A stretch of DNA of 64,000 bases from a bacterium. Its GTDB lineage: Bacteria; Pseudomonadota; Alphaproteobacteria; SP197. Each line of letters starts with the position of its first letter. Within the stretch, counting starts at the first letter, position 1. The notes beneath the pieces were generated by a model. That model saw nothing but the letters and a program-made list of their open reading frames with translations. It made no database searches and was not told the DNA's origin. This document shows positions 10,083-19,276 of this stretch, piece after piece. The DNA lies in the NCBI GenBank assembly GCA_028821455.1, contig JAPPGE010000060.1, positions 62,001 through 126,000 of the forward strand. The letters run 5' to 3'. The position numbers and the translations under genes are program-made.

Positions 10083-10292
10083 TCAAGACACCATGACGAT
10101 CTGCGTGCCAACGAATTCGCCCACCATCGGGGGAACCCCCTCCTCAAGGATCATGGCGATGACTTCCTTGAGATTGTCGTTGAGTTCCTCAAGGGACTCA
10201 CCCTGGCTGTGCGCTCCGGGGAAACCCGGAACGTAACCGACATAGAGGCCCGTGTCCGGACAACGTTCGACAACGGCGGTGTAGCTCTGCAC
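10083..10292 (-). CDS. hicB: HicB-family antitoxin
   Basis: (GTG start) VQSYTAVVERCPDTGLYVGYVPGFPGAHSQGESLEELNDNLKEVIAMILEEG: partial RNase H-like HicB fold; immediately upstream of hicA. A longer ORF to 10499 exists. Confidence 0.8.
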   Translation of the reverse strand: MQSYTAVVERCPDTGLYVGYVPGFPGAHSQGESLEELNDNLKEVIAMILEEGVPPMVGEFVGTQIVMVS

Positions 10293-10563
10293 TGCTGGAG
10301 GCCCGGTCAAGAAGTGCGAGACGCCATTCCAGCGGAGTTCGAACCCGATGACAGCATCCCTGTTTTCGGCACCCTTGCCGGGGAGGGGGGCCTCCTGTGC
10401 GGCGCCAGCTTTGTGGTGTCGGTAGAATTCTGACGGACCCGCACACAGCATCTCTCTCCAGACATGGATATGGGACGGTTGTATCCACCCACATGCCACC
10501 AGTCCGTTTGCTGACCGGCAGCTTCCGTTCGCCTGGCACTCGAAGGCTGAGCATCACATGAAT

Positions 10564-11721
10564 TCAGAGAGCACGGGGTACTGCGCATGACAACGCGTTT
10601 TCGGCGATCATGCGTTCCTCGTCTGTAGCGATGACGTGGGCTGATGGTTGGCCGTTCGTGATCGTGGACGCATGGCGGACGTTGGCATCCTCGTCCAGTT
10701 GAAGGGAAAGCCAGCCGAGTGCCTCGACCACTGCCGCCCTGACAGGCGCCGCGTTCTCGCCGATGCCGCCGGTGAAAACGAGGGCATCGAGGCCACGGGT
10801 CGCCGTGATCGCGGAACCGATTTCGAGAACGAGCCTGTCGATGAACATGGCGACGGCAAGGGCCGCCTTCTCATCGCCGCTGGCCAGCAGCGTGCGCATG
10901 TCGGGCGAGATTCCAGAGACACCGAGCAGTCCCGAATCACGGTTGAGCAGGCGGTCGACGGCGTCAGCATCACCGCCGTGGCGGGCAACGAGCCACAGCA
11001 CGGCGCCGGGATCGAGCCTGCCCGGACGACGGCCCATCACCAGACCGTCGAGAGGCGTGAACCCCATGGAGGTGAAGACCGAAACGCCGTCGACGAGGCC
11101 GGCAATGCTGCAACCGTTGCCGAGATGACAGATCACCGTGCGCCTCGGCATGGTCGTCCCGGTGGTGCGGGCGAAGCGGGCGACGACGGACTGATAGGAA
11201 AGGCCGTGAAAACCGAAGCGCCGCAGTCCCGCATCGGCGAATTCTCGTGGCAAGGCCATCAGCTGACGTACCTCGGGGATCGTGCGGTGAAAGGCAGTAT
11301 CGAATGATGCGACCTGCGGAATTCCGGGCAGCGCCGTCGCGAGTGCCCTGATTCCGGCGAGGTTGTGCGGCTGGTGCGAGGGCGCCAGGATCGACAGCGT
11401 CTCGATTTCCTCCATCACGTCTGCATCGATCAGCGTCGGTCCGGCAAAGCACGTGCCGCCATGCACCACGCGATGACCAGCCACGGCAATGTCTCCGCAT
11501 TCCGGAAGAATGACCGAGTCGAGGAGGAAGCCGATAACGGCACCGTGGCCGGCAAGGTCGCCGGGAAGAATCGCATCCGTCCTGCCTTCGAGCAGGAGCC
11601 GAGGCTCGAGGCCTTCGGCGATGTTCTCCACCTGGCCCCGGAACAAAGGGGTGAGATCATCCTCGAAAACACAGAAGCGGACCGACGAAGACCCGCAGTT
11701 GAGCGCCAGCACCTGCCTCAT
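10564..11721 (-). CDS. ackA: Acetate kinase
   Basis: LALNCGSSSVRFCVFE, VAGHRVVHGG, FDTAFHRTIPEV, FGFHGLSYQSV, VICHLGNGCSIAG, DGVSVFTSMGFTPLDGLVMGRRPGRLDPG, VFTGGIGENAAPVR. Confidence 0.95.
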   Translation of the reverse strand: MRQVLALNCGSSSVRFCVFEDDLTPLFRGQVENIAEGLEPRLLLEGRTDAILPGDLAGHGAVIGFLLDSVILPECGDIAVAGHRVVHGGTCFAGPTLIDADVMEEIETLSILAPSHQPHNLAGIRALATALPGIPQVASFDTAFHRTIPEVRQLMALPREFADAGLRRFGFHGLSYQSVVARFARTTGTTMPRRTVICHLGNGCSIAGLVDGVSVFTSMGFTPLDGLVMGRRPGRLDPGAVLWLVARHGGDADAVDRLLNRDSGLLGVSGISPDMRTLLASGDEKAALAVAMFIDRLVLEIGSAITATRGLDALVFTGGIGENAAPVRAAVVEALGWLSLQLDEDANVRHASTITNGQPSAHVIATDEERMIAENALSCAVPRAL

Positions 11722-11833
11722 GGTTGCTCCCGGGCGACACCGCCGTCATCTTGCGATTCTCTGCCGCAGCGGTCTACAAGGTGAGTGGCGCCCCGGGGCG
11801 CGTCTCCTTCTCCCAGGGAAAGGTTGGCCCACC

Positions 11834-13603
11834 ATGAAAATGACCACGGAAGAAGCCTTCGTGAAGGTGCTGCAAAGGCACGGTATCCGGCACTGCTTCG
11901 GGATCATCGGATCCGCGTTCATGCCGATCTCCGATCTCTTTCCCAAGGCCGGGATCACCTTCTGGGACGTGGCCCATGAGGCGAACGCGGGGTTCATGTG
12001 CGACGGCTACACCCGCGCCTGCGGCGAGATCGCCATGTGCATCGGCCAGAACGGACCGGGCATCACCAATCTCGTCACGCCCGTGAAGACGGCCTACTGG
12101 AACCATACGCCCATGCTCCTGGTCACTCCCCAGGCGGCCAACCGGACGATCGGCCAGGGCGGCTTTCAGGAAGTTCCGCAGATGGCTCTCTTCGAGGACA
12201 TGGTCTGCTACCAGGAAGAGGTCCGGGACGCGTCGCGCATCGCCGAGGTTCTCAACCGGGTGATCGAACAGGCGCTGCGGCGCTCGGCGCCGGCCCAGAT
12301 CAACGTGCCACGCGACATCTGGACCGCCGAGGTCGATATCGAGCTTCCCGACACGGTGGAACTTGAACGCCAGGGCGGCGGAGAGAAGTCCATCGCCGAG
12401 GCGGCGCGTCTCCTGTCGCAGGCGAGGTTCCCGGTGATTCTCTCCGGCGCCGGCGTCGTCATCGGCGATGCCATCGACGACTGCGTCCGCCTGGCCGAAC
12501 GCCTCTCGGCACCGGTCTGTTCGGGCTACCAGCACAACGACAGCTTTCCGGGATCCCATCCCCTTGCCGTCGGACCCCTTGGCTACAACGGGTCGCGGGC
12601 AGCGATGGAACTCATCGCCAGAGCCGATGTCGTTCTGGCTCTCGGAACGCGTCTCAATCCATTCTCCACCCTGCCGGCCTATGGCATCGACTACTGGCCG
12701 CGAGATGCGGCCGTCATCCAGGTCGACATGAACCCCGACCGCATCGGACTCACCAAGAAGGTCAGCGTGGGCATCTGCGGCGATGCCGGGATCGTGGCGC
12801 GCGGCATCCTCGACCATCTCTCGCCCGGCGCCGGTTCGAAGGGCCGCGACGAGAGGAAGGCGCTGATCCACCAGACCCGCTCGGCATGGCTGCAGGAACT
12901 CGCCAGCATGGACCATGAGGACGACGACCCGGGAACCTCGTGGAACGCTGATGCGCGGACACGCGAACCACAGAGAATGTCGGCACGCATGGCCTGGAGG
13001 GCGATCCAGGCAGGTCTGCCCGGGGATGCCATCATCTCCACAGATATCGGCAACAACTGCGCCGTCGGCAACGCCTATCCGACCTTTGAGGAGGGCAGGA
13101 AATACCTCTCCCCCGGCCTCTTCGGACCCTGCGGGTATGGTTTCCCGGCCATTCTCGGGGCCAAGATCGGCTGTCCCGACGTGCCGGTCGTCGGCTTTGC
13201 AGGCGACGGCGCCTTCGGCATCTCCATGAACGAAATGACGTCATGCGGCCGGGAGGGCTGGCCTGCCACCACCATGGTGATCTTCCGCAACTACCAGTGG
13301 GGCGCGGAAAAGCGCAACACGACACTGTGGTACGACAACAATTTCGTCGGCACGGAACTCAACCCGGGCCTGTCCTATGCCAGGGTGGCCGAGGGATGCG
13401 GTCTCAAGGGTGTCCAGGTGGCGACCATGGATGAGCTCGCGGATGCCATCAGGCAAGGTTGCGCCGCCCAGCGAGACGGCGTCACCACCTTCATCGAGGT
13501 GCTGCTCAACCAGGAACTGGGCGAGCCCTTCCGCCGCGATGCCATGAAGAAGCCGGTCGTGGTCGCCGGCATCGACGCCAACGACATGCTGGCGATGGGA
13601 TGA
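11834..13603 (+). CDS. xsc: Sulfoacetaldehyde acetyltransferase (TPP-dependent)
   Basis: KMTTEEAFVKVLQRHGIRHCFGIIGSAFMPISDLFPKAGITFWDVAHEANAGFMCDGYTRACG...IGQNGPGITN...GPLGYNGSRAAMELI...GFAGDGAFGISMNEMTSCGREG...YQWGAEKRNT; matches Xsc family layout. Confidence 0.9.
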   Translation: MKMTTEEAFVKVLQRHGIRHCFGIIGSAFMPISDLFPKAGITFWDVAHEANAGFMCDGYTRACGEIAMCIGQNGPGITNLVTPVKTAYWNHTPMLLVTPQAANRTIGQGGFQEVPQMALFEDMVCYQEEVRDASRIAEVLNRVIEQALRRSAPAQINVPRDIWTAEVDIELPDTVELERQGGGEKSIAEAARLLSQARFPVILSGAGVVIGDAIDDCVRLAERLSAPVCSGYQHNDSFPGSHPLAVGPLGYNGSRAAMELIARADVVLALGTRLNPFSTLPAYGIDYWPRDAAVIQVDMNPDRIGLTKKVSVGICGDAGIVARGILDHLSPGAGSKGRDERKALIHQTRSAWLQELASMDHEDDDPGTSWNADARTREPQRMSARMAWRAIQAGLPGDAIISTDIGNNCAVGNAYPTFEEGRKYLSPGLFGPCGYGFPAILGAKIGCPDVPVVGFAGDGAFGISMNEMTSCGREGWPATTMVIFRNYQWGAEKRNTTLWYDNNFVGTELNPGLSYARVAEGCGLKGVQVATMDELADAIRQGCAAQRDGVTTFIEVLLNQELGEPFRRDAMKKPVVVAGIDANDMLAMG

Positions 13604-13612
13604 CGGGCGTGT

Positions 13613-14593
13613 TCAGCCGGATGACGACCGGAGCGCCGGCGAGCGGGCCATGAGGCAGAGGAAGTCCTGGGCCAGCGTGGCCCCGGCGAGCGCCGTGATC
13701 TCCCCGACATCGTAGATCGGCGCCACCTCCACGAGATCGGCGCCGATCACCGAAAGTCCCGACAGTCCGCGCAGGACTTCACGGGCCTGGTGGGACGTCA
13801 GGCCACCGCAGACCGGTGTCCCCGTTCCCGGGGCAAAGGCTGGATCGAGACAATCGATGTCGAAGGTGAGATAGGCCTTCCTGTCGCCGACGATGCGGCG
13901 GACCTCCTCGATGACCGCATCGGTGCCGTGACGGTGAACGAACGGAGCATCGAAGATGTTGAATCCCATGGTGTCGGGATTAGGGGTTCTCAGCCCGATC
14001 TGCACCGATGTCTCAGGATCGACAAAGCCCTGGCGGGTGGCGTGCCAGAACATGGTGCCGTGATTGACGCCGTCCTCGTGCTCGTCGGGCCAGGTGTCGG
14101 AATGGGCGTCGAAATGAATAAGCGACAGCGGCCGGCCGTAGCGCTTGGCGTGGGCCCTCAACAAGGGCCACGTGATGAAGTGATCGCCTCCCAGCGACAG
14201 CACCATGACGTCCTGTTCCAGCATCCACGCAACATAGTTCTCGATGGTCTCCGGAATTGTGGCCGGCATGGAGAAGTCGAAAGGAAGATCTCCGTGATCG
14301 GCGATCCTCATTTCGGCCACGGGGTGAAAGTCCCAGCCGTAGACCCGTCTCTCGAATGCAAGACCTGTCGATGCGGCGCGAATGCCGCGAGGGCCGAAGC
14401 GGGTGCCCGGACGGTTGGTCGTCGCCGTGTCAAAGGGAACGCCAAGCACGGCGACATCGACGTCGCCGAGGTCCTTGCGGTAGGGCCTCCTCAGGAAACT
14501 CGTCACGCCGGCGTAGGTAATTTCCTCGGGGAAGGACTTCAGGTCATTTGCCGTGATCGCGTGGTCGCCCCTGAACATGTCTGACCCGGTCAT
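13613..14593 (-). CDS. Agmatinase / ureohydrolase-family amidinohydrolase
   Basis: LSLGGDHFITWPLL, LIHFDAHSDTWPDE, LTFDIDCLDPAFAPGTGTPVCGG binuclear Mn ligand motifs. Confidence 0.9.
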   Translation of the reverse strand: MTGSDMFRGDHAITANDLKSFPEEITYAGVTSFLRRPYRKDLGDVDVAVLGVPFDTATTNRPGTRFGPRGIRAASTGLAFERRVYGWDFHPVAEMRIADHGDLPFDFSMPATIPETIENYVAWMLEQDVMVLSLGGDHFITWPLLRAHAKRYGRPLSLIHFDAHSDTWPDEHEDGVNHGTMFWHATRQGFVDPETSVQIGLRTPNPDTMGFNIFDAPFVHRHGTDAVIEEVRRIVGDRKAYLTFDIDCLDPAFAPGTGTPVCGGLTSHQAREVLRGLSGLSVIGADLVEVAPIYDVGEITALAGATLAQDFLCLMARSPALRSSSG

Positions 14594-14797
14594 CGCTTCC
14601 ATCCCGCTTGATGCAGAGCACACTTACATCCGGGCGCCACGCCTGTCGAGACAGGACGGCATCCGGACATCAGCACAGGACCGGTGATGACATGGGGCAT
14701 CTCGCCGGTCGCTTGCACATCATTGCTGCGCGTGTGCTGCGCCCGGACGAGCCACCCGGCGACCAGAAGGACCGTACCGAGCGCTTTCCGGGAACCT

Positions 14798-15241
14798 TCA
14801 GCCGACGATGCCGCCATGGAAGATCATGCGGTAGACGGGCGTGCCGTCATGGGTGATGGTTTCGGTCCCGCTGAAGCGGGCAAGGGTGCCTTCGACACTG
14901 TTGACGTAGCAGTACGAACCGCGGGCGAGTTGCGCCGGGCCGCGCATCAGGTGATCGCGGTCGGGCTGTCCCAGCACTTCGCGCTGGAAACTGTAGATCT
15001 CGTCCAAGGGCCTCAGGTCCGAGACGATCTCGGCCATGTAGTTCTGCATCCAGACGGCCGCGCCGTCCCGCCACACGATCTCGTGGCCGCCGTAGGGGTT
15101 GGACCCTGCGTAGCGATCGCGGTACCGCCAGTTTCCGGAGTCGAAGACCATGTGCCAGGTTCCGTCCCCGACGTCGGTGCCGTCCGGGATCGCGTAGGTC
15201 TCGCGCCGGGCCATCACAAGGAAATCGATCAGGTCGTTCAT
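14798..15241 (-). CDS. DUF5680-like small protein
   Basis: MNDLIDFLVMARRETYAIPDG...GTWHMVFDSGNWRYRDRYAGSNPYGGHEIVWRDGAAVWMQNYMAEIV; recognised pattern from memory. Confidence 0.7.
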   Translation of the reverse strand: MNDLIDFLVMARRETYAIPDGTDVGDGTWHMVFDSGNWRYRDRYAGSNPYGGHEIVWRDGAAVWMQNYMAEIVSDLRPLDEIYSFQREVLGQPDRDHLMRGPAQLARGSYCYVNSVEGTLARFSGTETITHDGTPVYRMIFHGGIVG

Positions 15242-15295
15242 GGTCTGCCTTCCCATTGTTCCGCAACTCTCGGGCGCCCGGTCTGTCGGGCCGCA

Positions 15296-16189
15296 TCACG
15301 CGCCGGTCTCTTTTTCGCCATCAAGCCTTCGCATGTGGTCCGCCGCCTCGTCGCACGTACCCCACCACACGTCGTCGCAGGCCCGCATGCCCGCCAGCAG
15401 GCGCTCCAGCATGACAAGCCGGCCCGGCCGGCCCATCAGGTTGGGATGAAACGTCGTCTGAAAGAGACCGCCGAACCGGCGCAGACCGTCGAACTCCTCG
15501 CGCCAGATGGCCTCGGCCTGCGCGGCGCTCGTCAGGCTGCTGGCGCCCCCGCCGTGAAGCGAGGAACCGAACAGTGCCCAGTCGTCCAGCACCATGGAGA
15601 TCGGCAGTTCGACGAGGGTGCCGGCTCGGGTGTCCACCATGTGGGGGACGTCGCGCTCCATCAGGCTGGCATCGTAGGCCATGCCCATGGAGGCCATGAT
15701 CGACAGGGTCTGTTCGGTCACGCCCCAGCCAGGCGCGCTCCAGCCACTCGGTCGCCGCCCGGTGATGCGCTGCAGGATCTGCGTTGCGTGGTCGAAGAGG
15801 GCGCGTTCGTCGGCCTCGGTGAGACCGTAGACGTTCTCGTGCATGTAGCCATGGTGGGCGATCTCGTGCCCGTCGCCCATGATGGCCTCCATGACCGCCG
15901 GATGACGCTCGGCCACGTGGGCCGGAACGAAGAATGTCCCCGGGATTCCGAGGTCGCGGTGGAGCTCGAGGATGCGCGGCATCGCCGCCGTCAGCCCGTA
16001 GGCCGCCTCGGAAATCGCCGCGACGTGGTTCACCACGCTGCGATCCGAGGCCATCGGCCCCGCTTCGCCATCGACGTGCCAGGCGATGATCACCCCGCAG
16101 GCGGCCCCGCCGGGCCATGCGAAGTCCGGCAGCGTCCGAAAGGCGAGGTCGGGATAGGAGGGAGAACTGAGATCGATCATGTCGTGCAT
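15296..16189 (-). CDS. Polysaccharide deacetylase-family (NodB-like) protein
   Basis: GIPGTFFVPAHVAERHPAVMEAIMGDGHEIAHHGYMHENVY, GWSAPGW, FQTTFHPNLMGRPGR. Confidence 0.88.
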   Translation of the reverse strand: MHDMIDLSSPSYPDLAFRTLPDFAWPGGAACGVIIAWHVDGEAGPMASDRSVVNHVAAISEAAYGLTAAMPRILELHRDLGIPGTFFVPAHVAERHPAVMEAIMGDGHEIAHHGYMHENVYGLTEADERALFDHATQILQRITGRRPSGWSAPGWGVTEQTLSIMASMGMAYDASLMERDVPHMVDTRAGTLVELPISMVLDDWALFGSSLHGGGASSLTSAAQAEAIWREEFDGLRRFGGLFQTTFHPNLMGRPGRLVMLERLLAGMRACDDVWWGTCDEAADHMRRLDGEKETGA

Positions 16190-16633
16190 CCGTCAGGGAT
16201 GGGCCGGGAACGAACGGTCGTCGCACGGTCAAGAGCAGGATGCAACCCGGTTGCCACAGGCGGGCAGAGGATGCCGGTCGCTGGCGCCGAAGCGGATCTA
16301 CGGTTCGAGGAAACTGCCATTCACCACCTCGAGCGGTGTCACGATCCGATCGGTTCCGGCGCTCCGTGCGGGATCTGACTCCGGGGAAGGGTTCCCCGGG
16401 GCCAGTCCGAAATCAGGTCGTGCTCTCGTCGACCCAGACCTCCTTGTAAGGCCAGCCCGCGCCCAGCGAGAGAGTCGAACTGCCGTGACAGTTCCGGATG
16501 CCCCCGAACACGCCTTCGACGTATTTCGTGAAGAACGGCATGAAAAGGGCCTTTTGTACTCCACCTTTGATGAACCTCACGCCGCGCGCATCGTCTTTGC
16601 CCACGTGATCAACTTGGTGTTCCGGCAACTCGG

Positions 16634-16655
16634 TTGACCAAGTGCTTGACCAAGT
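16634..16655. repeat. Tandem 12-nt direct repeat (TTGACCAAGTGC / TTGACCAAGTCA) with upstream inverted half-site ACTTGGT; candidate TA operator
   Basis: TTGACCAAGT at 16634-16643 and 16646-16655; inverse half-site ACTTGGT at 16612-16618; ~90 bp upstream of the antitoxin start. Confidence 0.5.
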
Positions 16656-16744
16656 CAATTGTCATGCTAGTCTTCCGGATCGAACATCCACTGCACCTGA
16701 GGTGCCTGCCCTTGGATCCTACTTGGGCAAGGAGCATGAAGATC

Positions 16745-16987
16745 ATGACACGACGCGTGAAAATCGGCGAAGCGAAGACTCACCTTTCCGCGCTGTTGGC
16801 CAAGGTGGAAGCGGGAGAGGATCTGGTGATCTGCCGGGGCTCTACACCAATTGCCCATGTGACAAGGGTCACCGAGGAGAGCCAGCATGCCGCGCTCGTT
16901 GCAACCATGCGCCGGGAACGGGCGAAGCAGAAACCGGTTACCACCGCCGAGATTCTGTCCTGGCGCCATGAGGGACACGCTTACTGA
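16745..16987 (+). CDS. Phd/YefM-type antitoxin
   Basis: MTRRVKIGEAKTHLSALLAKVEAGEDLVICRGSTPIAHVTRV. Confidence 0.85.
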   Translation: MTRRVKIGEAKTHLSALLAKVEAGEDLVICRGSTPIAHVTRVTEESQHAALVATMRRERAKQKPVTTAEILSWRHEGHAY

Positions 16988-17388
16988 TGGCGTTCGTGCC
17001 CGACGCTTCGCTGGCAGCTCAATGGGTGCTGCCGGACGAGGAGTCTGCGTTGGCCGATCTTGCCCTTGATCGACTGGTGACGGAAACCGCAATGGTACCG
17101 GGATTGTTCTGGCACGAGATGCGCAACCTCCTGTTGTCGGCTGAGCGCCGGGGGCGGATCGAGACACGTCACGTCGACAAGTCCATGGCGCGGCTTCGCC
17201 GTCTTCGCATCCGCTGCACGGATGACACCGATGACCGTGATGTCATGGAACTGGCCCGCGCCTATCGCCTTACGGCCTACGATTCGAGCTATCTGGCTCT
17301 CGCGATCCGCGAAGCCTGTGCGCTCGCGAGCCTGGACCGGCGCCTGAACGAGGCAGCAGCGGCCGAAGGCGTAACGCCGTTCGCCTGA
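16987..17388 (+). CDS. vapC: PIN-domain toxin, VapC family
   Basis: VPDASLAAQWVLPDEES (acidic D), FWHEMRNLLLSAERRGR, YRLTAYDSSYLALAI; overlaps antitoxin stop. Confidence 0.87.
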   Translation: MAFVPDASLAAQWVLPDEESALADLALDRLVTETAMVPGLFWHEMRNLLLSAERRGRIETRHVDKSMARLRRLRIRCTDDTDDRDVMELARAYRLTAYDSSYLALAIREACALASLDRRLNEAAAAEGVTPFA

Positions 17389-17491
17389 ACCGGGACATGG
17401 GTCAATCTGACGCTCCGTTCAGGCGCCGGTGCACTGAGACACATCCCGGAAACCAATGACATCAGCCTGCGGAGGCTCCTGTCGCCGCATG

Positions 17492-17838
17492 CCTTCCGTC
17501 GATAGACTGCGGGCTGGCGCTGGTGACGAAGGAGTGGCAATGGCGGACTTGCCGGGAACCGCGCAGGTGGCGTTCTTCAGCGGGGGCGACGCGGGAGCCT
17601 CGTGCCTCGATTACCAGGCACGCGCCGGCTTGACCGACCGCCTGCTGCTCAAGAAGAACCAACTGACCGCCGGTGTGACCTGGCATGCGGCCATCTACGC
17701 ACCGACGTTCGCGGCCGGCTGGTCGATCATGGACATGCAACACTGCTCGGCCGAACTCGAACGCCGCCTCGCTGCGGTGGTCGACCATCCGATGAACATT
17801 CGCGTGACGGAATCGTTCCGCCTGGCGCACTCCGGGCC
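17492..17838 (+). pseudogene. Degenerate 5' fragment duplicated from the FAD-GcvT gene at 31.3 kb (upstream leader plus first ~115 codons)
   Basis: Reading frame MPSVDRLRAGAGDEGVAMADLPGTAQVAFFSGGDAGASCLDYQARAGLTDRLLLKKNQLTAGVTWHAA...SWSIMDMQHCSAEL vs [68 protein letters not shown]...SWSVMNMQRYSAEL; ends abruptly at RLAHS. Confidence 0.88.
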
Positions 17839-19188
17839 ATGACCAGGCTCTATCACGACGCGATGTACGATCCCGCGCGCCCGCTGGACAGCTACTGGGA
17901 GGCGAGCGCCGGTGAACCGGTGGCCGACTGCGATCCCGTCGAAGGCGACATCGAATGCGACGTCGCCGTTGTCGGAGGCGGTTTCACCGGCCTCTCGGCA
18001 GCTCTCCACCTCGCCCGCGACGATGAGGTCGCCGTCAGGGTGATCGAGGCCGTGGCACCCGGCTGGGGCGCTTCAGGCCGCAACGGCGGGCATTGCTGTT
18101 TCGGCGGCGCCGGTCTCGATCCCACCGAAATTGAGGACCGGTTCGGCGAGGAAACGGCCCGGCGGAACATCGCCGTCCAGCGCGAGGCGATTGACCTCGT
18201 CCACGATCTCGCGACCGCCAACGGACTCGATATCGACATGCAGGGCCAGGGCGAGCTCTGCGTCGGCCACAACGCCAAGGCGCTGGCCGGGCTGCGGGAC
18301 GAAGCCGCCATGTGGAAGCGCCTGGGTGGATTCGACTGCGAGATGCTGAGCGAGGGCGCCATGCGGGAGCGCATGTTCGATGCCCCCAATGTCGCGGGCG
18401 GCATGCTCTTTCCCTTCGGCTTCGGCCTCCATCCTTTGAAGTATGCCCGGGGCCTCGCCCGGCTTGCCCAGAGGCACGGCGTCAGGATTCATGGCGAGAG
18501 TCCGGTTCTGGGATGGCGGCGCGAGAACGGCCTGCACAGGCTGGAGACGCACCGCGGCTCGGTGGTGGCGCGCAAGGTTCTGATCGCAACCAACGGGTTC
18601 ACCCGCGACGGCCTCCATCCGGCCGTGGACGGCTGCCTGCTGCCAGCCATCTCCGAGATCGTCGCCACGCGGCCGCTGACCGACGACGAACTCGCGCGCC
18701 ACCGCTACCAGGCCGGCATGCCGCTCTATGACAAGAGGCCCTTGTTCGCCTATTTTCGCGTCCTGCCGGACAGGCGCATCCACATGGGCGGGGCCGGTGG
18801 CACGACCGGCAGCCCCGCATCGAAAGAGCGCTGGCGTTCCTTCCTGACCCGGCGCATCGCAGAGGTGTGGCCGGAATGGCGAGACGTGGAGGTCGAGTAT
18901 TGCTGGCGTGGATTCGTCTGCCTGTCGAAGGACAGGCTGACCCACGTCGGTGCGGTCCCGGACGATCCCGGTGTCTTCTACAGTCTGGCCTACCACGGCA
19001 ACGGAGTGGCCATGGCGACATGGTCCGGCCGGGCTGTGGCGGGCTTGATCTCGGGCCGCTCCAACCGTGCCCTGCCGGCGACCATGACCCAGCCGCTCAG
19101 ACCCTTTCCGTTTCCGGCCCTCCGCAAACTCGCGCTCTACCGCCGATACGGCGGAGGGATGCTGCGGAGCATGCTCGCACGCGGTTGA
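17839..19188 (+). CDS. FAD-dependent oxidoreductase, gamma-glutamylputrescine oxidase (PuuB)-like
   Basis: CDVAVVGGGFTGLSAALHLA (GxGxxG), GWGASGRNGGHC, HMGGAGGTTG, YHGNGVAMATWSGRAVAGLI. Confidence 0.85.
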   Translation: MTRLYHDAMYDPARPLDSYWEASAGEPVADCDPVEGDIECDVAVVGGGFTGLSAALHLARDDEVAVRVIEAVAPGWGASGRNGGHCCFGGAGLDPTEIEDRFGEETARRNIAVQREAIDLVHDLATANGLDIDMQGQGELCVGHNAKALAGLRDEAAMWKRLGGFDCEMLSEGAMRERMFDAPNVAGGMLFPFGFGLHPLKYARGLARLAQRHGVRIHGESPVLGWRRENGLHRLETHRGSVVARKVLIATNGFTRDGLHPAVDGCLLPAISEIVATRPLTDDELARHRYQAGMPLYDKRPLFAYFRVLPDRRIHMGGAGGTTGSPASKERWRSFLTRRIAEVWPEWRDVEVEYCWRGFVCLSKDRLTHVGAVPDDPGVFYSLAYHGNGVAMATWSGRAVAGLISGRSNRALPATMTQPLRPFPFPALRKLALYRRYGGGMLRSMLARG

Positions 19189-19276
19189 TCCCGTCCCGTT
19201 GCCGCTCCGCTTTCCATTCAACGGTCAGGCTGATAACACATGCCGCGTTCGCGTCGCTGCGGCAGGGGGGCGGATC

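Noticed and set aside
11489-11833. Upstream extension of the 704-aa xsc ORF
   Set aside because: Antisense to ackA and not part of the Xsc family; start set at 11834.
14684-16378. 564-aa plus-strand ORF over the DUF5680 and deacetylase genes
   Set aside because: Antisense shadow of two supported minus-strand CDSs.
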